Shown: positions 1 through 6,986 of the stretch, one piece after another | Numbering within the stretch: the first letter of the stretch is position 1 | Layout of the letters: the number at the start of each line of letters is the position of its first letter | Made by a program: the position numbers and the translations under genes | NCBI GenBank assembly: GCA_030694975.1 | Contig: JAUYTU010000038.1 | Coordinates: 1 to 49,672 of the forward strand | Source of the DNA: Erysipelotrichaceae bacterium | GTDB lineage: Bacteria; Bacillota_I; Bacilli_A; Erysipelotrichales; Erysipelotrichaceae | Direction of reading: 5' to 3' | Length of the DNA stretch: 49,672 bases | The notes under the pieces: model-generated | The model's database searches: none | Told to the model about the DNA's origin: nothing | What the model saw: the letters and a program-made list of their open reading frames with translations, nothing else

Positions 1-145
1 CTCAACAGTCAAGCTGTACAAATGAAACACAAATCCACAGTGCATAGTTTAAGCATAACGCATTGGCCGTGCAGTATGCTCAAAAAAGATTAGGCTAGAA
101 AGGAATTTATCAATTTACTAACCTAAATTGATAATACGAAAAATT

Positions 146-907
146 ATGAATGTATCAAAGGAATATTTCGACATCGCTATCGATGTGATGAATCAAATTG
201 AAGCAACTCAAAGTGAAACGATCGAAAAGGTATCCCAAATGTTTGCGGATTGTATAGCTGCGGATGGATTGGTGTATGTGTATGGTTCAGGACATTCGCG
301 CATGGGTGTTGAGGAGATGTTTCCGCGCTATGGCAGTTTCGCCGGTTTCTATCCGATCGTTGAGTTATCAACCACCTTCTATCACAATGTCGTAGGTGCT
401 AACGGACTTTCTCAGGCCATGTTTTTGGAGAATGTCGAAGGTTTTGCGAAGCAGATCATTAAGAATTTCATTGTCAAACCTCACGATGTTTTCTTGCTTT
501 TCTCAACCTCAGGCAATGGGAATGTCGTTATTGATATGGGCATTGAGGCGAAAGCATTGGGAGTGCCGGTCGTTGCAATTACCGGAGTGAAGAACAGTGG
601 TGAAGCACCGAGTAAGCATTCGACCAAGCAAAAACTCTTTGATGTGGCGGATGTCGTGATTGATACGTGTGTGCCGGTGGGCGATAGTGCGATTAAGATT
701 GAGGGATTGAAATATCCGGTCGGTCCGATATCCACGATTGCCAATTCTGTAATTGTAAATATGATTAAAGTGCGAGTTGCACAGTTACTGACCGAAAAAG
801 GTCAGCCGCCGTATGTGCTGACAAGTGCTCAAGTCGTGGGTGTTGAAGAGGCGAAGGAAAGCTTTGAAGGTGTGTACCGCGAGCATCGTCGCCGCACCAA
901 CCGCTAA
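146..907 (+). CDS. SIS-domain sugar-phosphate binding protein (UPF0309-like)
   Basis: This is a cytosolic protein of 253 residues made of one sugar isomerase (SIS) fold. A phosphosugar-binding signature (GSGHS) lies near residue 50. A second SIS motif, with FSTSGNGN followed by VPVVAITG, lies near 130-155. This pattern matches the UPF0309 group related to phosphoheptose isomerase, so a phosphosugar ligand is expected but the substrate is unknown. The frame is open from a TTG at 128, but the ATG at 146 gives the family-like N-terminus (KEYFDIA). Neither start has a well-spaced ribosome site; the nearest is AGAAAGGAA at 97-104. No partner gene lies next to it. Its stop codon falls inside a 15-bp repeat that reappears at 2906. 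The 145 bases upstream show no gene. Confidence 0.8.
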   Translation: MNVSKEYFDIAIDVMNQIEATQSETIEKVSQMFADCIAADGLVYVYGSGHSRMGVEEMFPRYGSFAGFYPIVELSTTFYHNVVGANGLSQAMFLENVEGFAKQIIKNFIVKPHDVFLLFSTSGNGNVVIDMGIEAKALGVPVVAITGVKNSGEAPSKHSTKQKLFDVADVVIDTCVPVGDSAIKIEGLKYPVGPISTIANSVIVNMIKVRVAQLLTEKGQPPYVLTSAQVVGVEEAKESFEGVYREHRRRTNR

Positions 908-909
908 TC
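895..909. repeat. 15-bp direct repeat, left copy (flanks HD-GYP segment)
   Basis: CACCAACCGCTAATC is identical to 2906-2920 in the same orientation. This copy contains the stop codon of the SIS gene (905-907). It also contains the bases that serve, in the other copy, as the stop codon of the convergent GyrI-like gene. The match ends abruptly on both sides. Confidence 0.8.
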
Positions 910-980
910 GGCTTGTTGTAGTGTTTTGATAAATTCCCTAGTCTTTGGAAGGATGATTATTGAAAAAGTATAGTATATTG

Positions 981-1011
981 GTGCGATGATTCAAACTCGC
1001 ACTTTTTCTTT
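981..1011 (+). terminator. Rho-independent terminator
   Basis: Stem GTGCGA (981-986) pairs with TCGCAC (997-1002) around a 10-base loop, followed by TTTTTCTTT. It would end transcription from the SIS gene, although it lies inside the segment that appears to have been inserted. Confidence 0.8.
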
Positions 1012-1122
1012 GGATGGATAAGCAGATCTAACAATCATTTATAATCAAACCAGTTTTTAAATCTCTCTTGAAAAATAAGATTTCATTATGAAAAAGGGTT
1101 GTTAGATAATATATTTTTTACA

Positions 1123-1151
1123 TTGATGTTGCTAGATATATAGAATACAAT
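1123..1151 (+). promoter_or_regulatory. Sigma-A-type promoter for the HD-GYP gene
   Basis: TTGATG (1123-1128), a 17-base spacer and TACAAT (1146-1151) match the vegetative consensus well. Transcription from about 1158 would give a leader of about 205 bases before the HD-GYP start. Confidence 0.6.
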
Positions 1152-1258
1152 AAAGGAAACTATAGAATGAATGTGGTATTGGTATAAATTCACGGGGAGC
1201 ATAATTGTAAAAAAGGCAGCAGAATAAGAGGTCGTTTCACTTGGAGAATTGAAAACCT

Positions 1259-1333
1259 ATGGCTGATTTAGATTGGTGGCAAGAAACCTGTGGACAAGAT
1301 AGGCATCCGTACACTGAAAGCCATCAGGACTGA
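1259..1333 (+). CDS. Possible 24-residue leader peptide
   Basis: An ATG-started ORF of 24 codons ends in TGA at 1331-1333. It sits in the leader of the HD-GYP gene. A GGAG lies at 1243-1246, about 12 bases upstream. The peptide is polar and acidic with a WW pair (begins MADLDWWQET) and resembles nothing I know. The DNA also contains ATGGCT (1259-1264) and its complement AGCCAT (1319-1324), so this stretch may function as RNA structure instead. Coding status is doubtful. Confidence 0.25.
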   Translation: MADLDWWQETCGQDRHPYTESHQD

Positions 1334-1362
1334 CCATATAGTTAAAGACAGGAGTGTGAATC

Positions 1363-2802
1363 ATGTCCGCAAAACATTTTAAAATCATAGCATTGCAGAG
1401 TGTGTTTGCACTTTTCGTATTTTTATTATTTGTTTATTTTTTTGTAAAATACGATTCTGAACAATTGCAAAATCAAGTCAATAATATGGGGCAAACGCTG
1501 GACTTTGCTATAGAGGTGGACGTCAATACAAGTAAAGGCGTATTAGCTTCGTTTGCTTACAATTACGAGATAGATCCCGATTTAGACGTTGCGAAGTTTG
1601 AGACATTGGCAAAACACTATATTAAAGTGAACCCCGAAATCATTTATGTTCAACGCAAGGATAAAGAGACCACGACCGTTATGGTTTACCCTGATACATA
1701 TAGTTATACGCTTGGCGCAACATTGATGGGTAGACCAGAGGTTGAAGAAGCTGTGCGTAAGGCTATAAAGGATAAGATTGTTACCGCCAATGCACCTTAT
1801 GTACTCAAAGATTCGGAGGATCTCTTAGGGCTTGTTATCAGATACCCCCTCTATAAAGAAGAGATATTTAATGGATTCATCGTAGTGGTGATGAATATTG
1901 ACAATTTATTAAATAACATCATTGATGCTGAAATGATGACGGATTATAATATAAGTCTTATTGATGATAACGAGAAACTATTTTGGGGATATGATGGACA
2001 ACATAAGGGACACGTCTATATCAATAATATTGCCATACTAGACAATTTTTGGACGATTCAAGTCTCAATGAAAGACAATATGATGGCATCAACAATCGGA
2101 TTTTTGACGGGAACATCCTTTTTATTCCTATTGATTGTTGGTTTATTAGTTGTTATGCAGATTAGACTTATGAAAAAAGATCAAAACAATCAACAACTCG
2201 CTATTTCTAAAGAAGAACTCGAGAATAGACTGCTTCAATCGGTTAATGCAATCTCAAAAATCGGTGAGCTTAGGGACGTATATACTGCAAGTCATCAGAA
2301 AAAGGTTGCAGATTTGTCTTGCGCTATAGGTAGAGAAATGGGACTCAAAGATGAAAAAATCAGAAATCTTTCTTTTGGTAGTTTGCTCCATGATGTTGGA
2401 AAGTTTTTCGTACCATCAGAAATTTTGAACAAGCCCGGAAAAATGACGGACTTAGAGTATCAAATAATACAAACCCATGTTGATGAAAGCTACAATGTAG
2501 TTAAAGAAATTGATTTTCCTAAAGAAATCCATACGATGGTTTATCAGCATCATGAGAGATTGGATGGTTCAGGCTATCCTCTAGGGATATCCGGAGATGA
2601 GATTATTCTGGAAAGCAGAATTCTGGCAGTTGCTGATGTCGTGGAGGCTATGACCTCACACCGGCCATATAGAGCCGCTTTAGGCATTGACGCCGCCCTA
2701 AAAGAGATCTTGTTTTACCGGGGAACTAAATATGATGCGGAAGTAGTTGATGTTTGTGTTAAGCTTTTTAAAGAAGACGGATATACAATTTCGTCATCGT
2801 AG
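1363..2802 (+). CDS. Membrane CHASE-sensor HD-GYP domain protein (putative c-di-GMP phosphodiesterase)
   Basis: This 479-residue membrane protein should sense an extracellular signal and hydrolyse cyclic di-GMP. A transmembrane helix at about 9-28 is followed by an outside domain (30-240) resembling CHASE. Its cues are NPEIIYV near 90, a VYP near 110, and YPLY...GFIVVV at 161-176. A second helix spans about 245-266. The HD-GYP domain covers about 290-475: H311, HD at 343-344, K347, HH at 396-397 and GYP at 404-406, all consistent with an active enzyme. AGGAG precedes the ATG. No GGDEF cyclase is in the window, so its partner must be elsewhere. The gene stands alone between 15-bp direct repeats and looks more AT-rich than its neighbours, suggesting acquisition. 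Confidence 0.9.
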   Translation: MSAKHFKIIALQSVFALFVFLLFVYFFVKYDSEQLQNQVNNMGQTLDFAIEVDVNTSKGVLASFAYNYEIDPDLDVAKFETLAKHYIKVNPEIIYVQRKDKETTTVMVYPDTYSYTLGATLMGRPEVEEAVRKAIKDKIVTANAPYVLKDSEDLLGLVIRYPLYKEEIFNGFIVVVMNIDNLLNNIIDAEMMTDYNISLIDDNEKLFWGYDGQHKGHVYINNIAILDNFWTIQVSMKDNMMASTIGFLTGTSFLFLLIVGLLVVMQIRLMKKDQNNQQLAISKEELENRLLQSVNAISKIGELRDVYTASHQKKVADLSCAIGREMGLKDEKIRNLSFGSLLHDVGKFFVPSEILNKPGKMTDLEYQIIQTHVDESYNVVKEIDFPKEIHTMVYQHHERLDGSGYPLGISGDEIILESRILAVADVVEAMTSHRPYRAALGIDAALKEILFYRGTKYDAEVVDVCVKLFKEDGYTISSS

Positions 2803-2905
2803 ACCGTAAGACAGAAAATAGATTCGTATTGTGAAGTGATATCATTTGATTACTATGCATTAGACAACGTATTTTTTCAGTTCTAGTCAAAAGTAGAGCT
2901 TTGAA

Positions 2906-2920
2906 CACCAACCGCTAATC
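2906..2920. repeat. 15-bp direct repeat, right copy
   Basis: This copy is identical to 895-909. It contains the stop codon of the minus-strand GyrI-like gene (2915-2917). Removing the DNA between the copies plus one repeat would restore two convergent genes whose stop codons overlap. Confidence 0.8.
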
Positions 2921-3538
2921 TAACTTTGCGACTCTAAAGCGTAGCACCGTTTTCATTTTACTGACATCGGTTTTACGGGGATCGCTAAGATATATTTCGC
3001 GATGCGTCTTATCTGCGCGCACAAATCCATTTTCTCTAACATGGGTTTCCATTTGCGCAAACGAAGCCGGTTCATCATCGAAAGATCCGATGTGCATCTT
3101 CTGACAACACCAGCCATCTTCGAATGTTTCAAAGGTGGCTTTTTCTATATCAAGATTCACTTTCTTACTTTTGGTTAATTTCTTAAATTTCTCAAATACT
3201 TCTACAGTCACGAATTCCGGTTGTCGGATCATGATGGTGTACTTCAGATTGTCCTTGCGAAAGTTGACAAGTGTTTTATCTATCACATCCCAAATACCTT
3301 CCAAAGGAAAGACCGTATAGTCATAGTATCCCAAAGGTATATCACTGCCTTTGTACGACATCTTAATCGCATAGCTCAGCGCATACAAAATCTCAACATC
3401 CAGACCAAAGGCCTCCCCATTGGGATTTCCCTCACCTTTAACACAGATGTAGTTGTGTTCTCTTATCTGAGTAACGGTCGGGTGGGTGGGTGGGAAGTAA
3501 TCTGCCTTATCTTCAATTCGATATTCATATTTCTTCAT
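2915..3538 (-). CDS. GyrI-like small-molecule-binding domain protein
   Basis: This cytosolic protein of 207 residues consists of a GyrI-like/AraC effector-binding fold without a DNA-binding domain. Recognition rests on the overall pattern. There is an N-terminal segment with HNYICVKGEGNP, and a C-terminal segment with THREIYLSDPRK followed by TVLRFRV, typical of stand-alone GyrI-like proteins. Such proteins bind hydrophobic or cationic small molecules, and some hydrolyse them. The substrate here is unknown. Of three candidate starts (GTG 3547, ATG 3544, ATG 3538), the last is chosen because AGGTG lies six bases upstream. The gene runs divergently from the downstream arsenate reductase and convergently towards the SIS/HD-GYP region. 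Confidence 0.75.
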   Translation of the reverse strand: MKKYEYRIEDKADYFPPTHPTVTQIREHNYICVKGEGNPNGEAFGLDVEILYALSYAIKMSYKGSDIPLGYYDYTVFPLEGIWDVIDKTLVNFRKDNLKYTIMIRQPEFVTVEVFEKFKKLTKSKKVNLDIEKATFETFEDGWCCQKMHIGSFDDEPASFAQMETHVRENGFVRADKTHREIYLSDPRKTDVSKMKTVLRFRVAKLD

Positions 3539-3650
3539 ATTCATCACCTGCTTTCATTATAGGTGGTTAACAAAAACTTAACACATAAAAAAAGCAAAAA
3601 TTTTGCGATTTTTTATCTTTTTATGATAGTATACATTCGGAGGACAAGAT

Positions 3651-4061
3651 ATGAAATTAAAAGTTGCGTTTGTATGTATCCATAATTCTTGCCGCTCACA
3701 AATGGGCGAAGGTTGGGCAAAACACTTGGGAAGTGATATTTTTGAGGTGTACTCAGCCGGTACCGAAGATTATCCGGAAGTTAAGCCATTAGCGAAAGCC
3801 GTGATGGAAGAGGTAGGTATCGATATGAGCGAACACCATCCGAAATTGCTCAGCGATATTCCGCCGTCGTTGGATATTTTGATTACCATGGGTTGCGGAG
3901 TTGCGTGTCCGTTTGTTCCGACGCGCTATCGTGCGGATTGGGGATTGGTTGATCCTTCAGGCGGTCCGATTGAAAATTTCAGAGTTACCCGTGATATCAT
4001 TAAGGGTAAAGTTGAAGAACTGATCGAAGCAGTGAAGAATGACACGCTTTTTGTGAAATAA
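3651..4061 (+). CDS. arsC: Arsenate reductase / low-MW protein tyrosine phosphatase family
   Basis: This 136-residue enzyme probably reduces arsenate with thioredoxin. The phosphate-binding loop C-x5-R spans C9-R15 (CIHNSCR). Two more cysteines (C82, C86, in GCGVACP) can pass the disulfide on. D101-P102 supply the general acid. The spacing of three residues between the second and third cysteines differs from the longer arrangement of the classical Staphylococcus/Bacillus ArsC. GGAGGACAAG precedes the ATG and an AT-rich promoter region lies upstream. No ArsR, ArsB or Acr3 gene is adjacent. A second family member with different cysteine spacing lies at 25630-26076. A phosphotyrosine phosphatase role cannot be excluded, but the cysteines favour arsenate. 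Confidence 0.85.
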   Translation: MKLKVAFVCIHNSCRSQMGEGWAKHLGSDIFEVYSAGTEDYPEVKPLAKAVMEEVGIDMSEHHPKLLSDIPPSLDILITMGCGVACPFVPTRYRADWGLVDPSGGPIENFRVTRDIIKGKVEELIEAVKNDTLFVK

Positions 4062-4084
4062 AAAAGGAATCACTATTGTGATAG

Positions 4085-4113
4085 AGTTTCTCGAAGTTCG
4101 AGAAACTTTTTTT
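4085..4113 (+). terminator. Rho-independent terminator after arsC
   Basis: A perfect 10-bp stem, AGTTTCTCGA (4085-4094) with TCGAGAAACT (4098-4107), encloses a 3-base loop and runs into seven T residues. Confidence 0.92.
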
Positions 4114-4213
4114 GTTAAGTAAGTTCAATATCTTGTTTATTCGACATAACAACCTATGGTAAAATATTTGTATCAGATGTTCGAAGAACAACGACAATTG
4201 TGATGGGGGAAAA

Positions 4214-4543
4214 ATGGCTAATTACACGCGTGATTTAGAAATGTTTTTTTACACAATATCATTGATTATGATTGCATGGGGGCTTTTTGATATGTATCGG
4301 ATGGATCGACTTATTGATAATGATCTTAAAGTTAAATACTTTACGGTTGTTTGGAGTAAAATTTCTCTTGGATTAATTTCAGCTCTCTATATTTTTATTT
4401 TGTTTTGGTCTGACATCATCGAACATGTGAAAGCTATGATGCCTATTTATGTTTTGAGTTTAATTGTCATGGTTTTGACATACTTTGTAAGTCGACTGGT
4501 TATATTTACGGTTAAGAAGGTTTTGACAATAATCTATCGTTAA
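4214..4543 (+). CDS. Small three-helix membrane protein, unknown function
   Basis: I do not recognise this 109-residue protein. It has hydrophobic stretches at about 10-26, 45-65 and 75-98, so three membrane helices are likely, with a lysine- and arginine-rich tail. The start is supported by GGGGGA just upstream of the ATG. A weak -10-like element (TATGGTAAAAT) lies about 50 bases before the start. A short inverted repeat, GTTC-GAA-GAAC, lies between that element and the start and could be an operator. It is followed at 70 bases by another unknown membrane-anchored protein, and the two may form a pair. Confidence 0.65.
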   Translation: MANYTRDLEMFFYTISLIMIAWGLFDMYRMDRLIDNDLKVKYFTVVWSKISLGLISALYIFILFWSDIIEHVKAMMPIYVLSLIVMVLTYFVSRLVIFTVKKVLTIIYR

Positions 4544-4577
4544 GTGATGTTCGATAACTGTCTTGATATTCAAAATT

Positions 4578-4589
4578 AGACGATCGTCT
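4578..4589. promoter_or_regulatory. 12-bp perfect palindrome (possible operator)
   Basis: AGACGATCGTCT is perfectly self-complementary. It lies in the 69-base gap between two small membrane-protein genes, about 24 bases before the second start. A repressor site is possible; chance occurrence is also possible. Confidence 0.3.
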
Positions 4590-4612
4590 CAAAAACTGAA
4601 AGGAAATTTGAT

Positions 4613-5050
4613 ATGAAAAGAGAAAATTTACCACGAAGTAATAGAAGAGTTCTGTATTTAAGCGTTTCGTTATCGATGTTGCTTTTAGCTTTGATATGGG
4701 GAACCATGACATTTGTAAACTTCGAAAATATATTTGCTGGAGATTTGCAGAAAATTGTAGTGACAGATAGTTCTACGGGAAAATCAGTAACCATAGACAA
4801 TCCAGAATTAATGGCGAAGGTGAGTCCAGTATTTTTCCCAAAGATTGGTTCAGGGTTAACAACGGCGGAGGGCACGGATATTACAATTACTTTCAATTAT
4901 GAGCGCAAAGAAATCCAGTATAATTTGTTTGTTAGAAAGATTGACTACACTGACTTCTACAAGTATTCCTCAACTGATAAACCACGCTCTTTTAATTTAA
5001 GTAAAAATGATAGTAAAATACTGGAAGAAGTGATTAAATTCGCTCCTTGA
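4613..5050 (+). CDS. Single-pass membrane-anchored protein, unknown function
   Basis: I do not recognise this 145-residue protein. A positively charged N-terminus (KRENLPRSNRR) is followed by one hydrophobic segment at about 14-35. The remaining 110 residues are polar, look beta-rich and would lie outside the membrane. No lipobox or clear signal-peptidase site is visible, so it is probably anchored by its N-terminal helix. AAAGGAAA lies about 7 bases before the ATG. It follows the three-helix protein on the same strand with no terminator between them, so they may be co-transcribed. No catalytic motif can be seen. Confidence 0.6.
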   Translation: MKRENLPRSNRRVLYLSVSLSMLLLALIWGTMTFVNFENIFAGDLQKIVVTDSSTGKSVTIDNPELMAKVSPVFFPKIGSGLTTAEGTDITITFNYERKEIQYNLFVRKIDYTDFYKYSSTDKPRSFNLSKNDSKILEEVIKFAP

Positions 5051-5183
5051 TTCACGCATGCTGATCAAAGAACCGAAATTTCCCATATGTGAGTTGCATA
5101 TAGAATCGTGTGTGAAAGTTCGCGAAACCCTTTAATTTCTCTCAAACTTGTGATAAACTTTGTGCATGTTACGGAGGGAAGAT

Positions 5184-5219
5184 ATGAATCGAATTTTCGG
5201 CTCAACCAAATCGAAGTAA
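5184..5219 (+). CDS. 11-residue ORF with a very strong ribosome site (leader peptide candidate)
   Basis: GGAGGGAAGAT precedes ATG at 5184, and 11 codons encoding MNRIFGSTKSK end in TAA at 5217-5219. A terminator hairpin begins 16 bases later, and the purine riboswitch follows it. The ribosome site is better than those of most genes in the window, so translation seems likely. The combination looks like a translated leader with an attenuator, or a separate small transcript. The peptide has no obvious purine-related codon bias. Confidence 0.4.
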   Translation: MNRIFGSTKSK

Positions 5220-5234
5220 CAAATCTGGCATGGG

Positions 5235-5263
5235 CATAGGTCGTTTACGCACCTATGTTTTTT
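5235..5263 (+). terminator. Terminator between the 11-codon ORF and the guanine riboswitch
   Basis: CATAGGT (5235-5241) pairs with ACCTATG (5251-5257), an inner CG/CG pair shortens the loop, and six T residues follow. Because it lies upstream of the riboswitch, the purine operon must either read through it or start at a promoter overlapping it. TTTACG, 17 bases, TAATTA around 5244-5272 is one weak candidate. Confidence 0.8.
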
Positions 5264-5277
5264 GTTTAATTATTATC

Positions 5278-5348
5278 GTTTTGTATATCTGTGGAAATAA
5301 GGTCCGCAAGTCTCTACCTCCTTACCTTAAATGAGGAGACTACAAAAC
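5278..5348 (+). promoter_or_regulatory. Guanine riboswitch aptamer (purine riboswitch)
   Basis: The full three-way junction is present. P1 pairs GTTTTGTA (5278-5285) with TACAAAAC (5341-5348). P2 is TGTGGA/TCCGCA with loop AATAAGG. The J2/3 strand reads TCTCTACC. P3 is CTCCTTA/TGAGGAG with loop CCTTAAA. J3/1 reads GACTAC, and its C is the nucleotide that pairs with guanine or hypoxanthine; adenine aptamers have U there. A terminator follows 38 bases later, so guanine binding should stop transcription of the purine operon. Confidence 0.95.
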
Positions 5349-5386
5349 AAACGTAGGCTTTTTTAGCTATTTTTGTTTTTATCAGA

Positions 5387-5409
5387 GACACCGCGACCGG
5401 TGTCTTTTT
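5387..5409 (+). terminator. Riboswitch-controlled terminator
   Basis: GACACCG (5387-5393) pairs with CGGTGTC (5398-5404) around CGAC, followed by TTTTT. It lies between the guanine aptamer and purE, so it is the likely expression platform. I could not identify a clear antiterminator that overlaps its 5' arm. Confidence 0.88.
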
Positions 5410-5427
5410 CATTGAAAGGAACAACTT

Positions 5428-5913
5428 ATGGAAAACATTAAAATATCTGTCGTTATGGGTTCGTCGAGTGATTATACGACTGTTAAAGAAACAACCGCAA
5501 TCCTTGAGCAGTTTGGGGTCAGCTTTGAAAAGAAAGTCGTCAGTGCCCATCGCACACCGTTAGATATGGTCGAGTACGCGAAAAACGCGAAGAGCCGTGG
5601 TATAGAAGTTATTATCGCGGCGGCTGGTGGCGCAGCGCATCTGCCCGGTATGATTGCTTCGTTAACAACCATTCCGGTCATCGGTATTCCGATTGAAAGC
5701 AAGACGTTAAAAGGGATCGATTCATTACTGTCCATCGTTCAGATGCCGGCTGGAATTCCGGTACTGACCGTAGCGATTGGTGTGGCTGGAGCGAAAAACG
5801 CGGCATTAGCGGCGATTGCGATGTTAGCGGTACATGATGAAGAACTTGCTTTGGCTTTGCAAGAGTATCGCAATGAAATGGCGGATGCCGTACGAAGGAG
5901 TGAACTGTTATGA
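5428..5913 (+). CDS. purE: N5-carboxyaminoimidazole ribonucleotide mutase, catalytic subunit
   Basis: PurE converts N5-CAIR to CAIR in de novo purine synthesis. The 161-residue protein is of normal class I length. It carries GSSSD at 11-15, SAHRTP at 39-44 with the mutase histidine H41, and [11 protein letters not shown] near 65-75. Pairing with purK directly downstream confirms the bacterial two-enzyme route. AAAGGAACAAC precedes the ATG. This is the first gene of the ten-gene purine operon behind the guanine riboswitch, and its last four bases overlap the start of purK (ATGA). Confidence 0.97.
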   Translation: MENIKISVVMGSSSDYTTVKETTAILEQFGVSFEKKVVSAHRTPLDMVEYAKNAKSRGIEVIIAAAGGAAHLPGMIASLTTIPVIGIPIESKTLKGIDSLLSIVQMPAGIPVLTVAIGVAGAKNAALAAIAMLAVHDEELALALQEYRNEMADAVRRSELL

Positions 5914-6986
5914 GTACCATTGGAATCTTAGGTGGGGGTCAGTTGGGATTAATGATGGCCCAAGCCGCCAAGAAGTTTGGTCATCGCATCGTGGTAATCG
6001 ACCCGGACGATCAATGTCCGTGTGTCAGTATTGCGGATGAGTTTATTTGTGCAAAGTACAACGATGAAACAGCGATAAAAGATATGGCTGCGCTGTGCGA
6101 TGTTATGACGTATGAGTTTGAAAATGCGGATGCACAAGTTGTATCTATGTACTTAGATATATTTCCTCAGGGAAGTGAAGCACTGACCATCTCTTCGCAT
6201 CGTTATAAAGAGAAGAAATTCGCGAAGAAACTTGGATTAAAAACGCCCAACTTCTTCAAAATTAAAAGTGAAGCTGACTTATTCCAAATCGTCAGTTTTC
6301 CGACGCTGATCAAGACGTGTCGTTTTGGCTATGATGGAAAAGGTCAGTGGCTGATTCGGGATGTTGAAGATCTCAATGAAATCAAACTGGAATTTCCTGG
6401 GGAATATATTGCGGAAGATTTTATCAGTTATGATCGAGAAATATCGGTGGTCGTGGCTCGTTTCGTGGACGGGATCGTGACGTATCCGCCTTTTGAAAAT
6501 GTGCATGAAAAGGGGATATTGAGACAGACCACATATCCGAGTTCGATAAGTGAGGGTGTTGCGCGTTTGGCGGTTGATGCGGCCATCGCAATTGTTGAAC
6601 AACTCAATTACATCGGAGTACTCGCCGTTGAAATGTTTGTTTCTGGTAATGAAGTGATTTTTAATGAATTTGCGCCAAGACCGCATAACAGTGCTCATCT
6701 GACCATTGAATGCGCTGATTTCAGTCAGTTTGACCTCCATATCGCCGCAATCACCGGTCAGAAGAAGATTGAACCCCAAATGCTCAAATCGGGAGTTATG
6801 TTCAACATCCTAGGCCAGCATGTCGCCGAAGTTTTCAGTAAGCAAGCCGCAAAACCGGATAAGCATGTCTTCATTCACTGGTATGGCAAAAAAGAAACAC
6901 GTTTTAATCGTAAAATGGGACACGTTACGATTGCTGGGGACGATAAACTGAACGAATTGGTATTGCGTTGGAGGATGTCACGATGA
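5910..6986 (+). CDS. purK: N5-carboxyaminoimidazole ribonucleotide synthase
   Basis: PurK is an ATP-grasp enzyme that carboxylates AIR with bicarbonate and ATP to give N5-CAIR, the substrate of PurE. The 358-residue protein starts with the dinucleotide-like loop GGGQLG (8-13). A central ATP-grasp region includes [12 protein letters not shown] near 130-142, and the metal-site segment is [13 protein letters not shown] near 250. The start overlaps purE by four bases, and the stop overlaps the preferred purL start in the same way. This implies translational coupling. Confidence 0.96.
   Translation: MSTIGILGGGQLGLMMAQAAKKFGHRIVVIDPDDQCPCVSIADEFICAKYNDETAIKDMAALCDVMTYEFENADAQVVSMYLDIFPQGSEALTISSHRYKEKKFAKKLGLKTPNFFKIKSEADLFQIVSFPTLIKTCRFGYDGKGQWLIRDVEDLNEIKLEFPGEYIAEDFISYDREISVVVARFVDGIVTYPPFENVHEKGILRQTTYPSSISEGVARLAVDAAIAIVEQLNYIGVLAVEMFVSGNEVIFNEFAPRPHNSAHLTIECADFSQFDLHIAAITGQKKIEPQMLKSGVMFNILGQHVAEVFSKQAAKPDKHVFIHWYGKKETRFNRKMGHVTIAGDDKLNELVLRWRMSR

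Larger units (their letters stand above)
910..1362. other. Intergenic/leader region before the HD-GYP gene
   Basis: This stretch of 453 bases has no long gene. It holds a terminator (981-1011), a 9-bp inverted repeat ATCTAACAA/TTGTTAGAT (1026-1034 and 1099-1107), a sigma-A-like promoter (1123-1151) and a roughly 200-base leader with a possible 24-codon ORF. I compared the leader with c-di-GMP-I and c-di-GMP-II riboswitch consensus sequences from memory and found no convincing fit. It looks more AT-rich than the flanking SIS gene. Confidence 0.6.

Noticed and set aside
1152-1260. GGAAACTATAGAATGAATG resembles the beginning of a c-di-GMP-II riboswitch before the HD-GYP gene
   Set aside because: The rest of the consensus (the CTTGACTCA-like and AGTGCAACCGAC-like segments and the pseudoknot) is absent.
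3594-3606. GCAAAAATTTTGC palindrome with T run upstream of arsC, terminator-like
   Set aside because: It lies between two divergent genes and has a 12-base AT-rich stem with almost no loop; more likely promoter-region AT richness.
6968-6982. TTG start giving PurL an extra MEDVT
   Set aside because: The ATG at 6983 has GGAGG at ideal spacing and overlaps the purK stop as at the other junctions.
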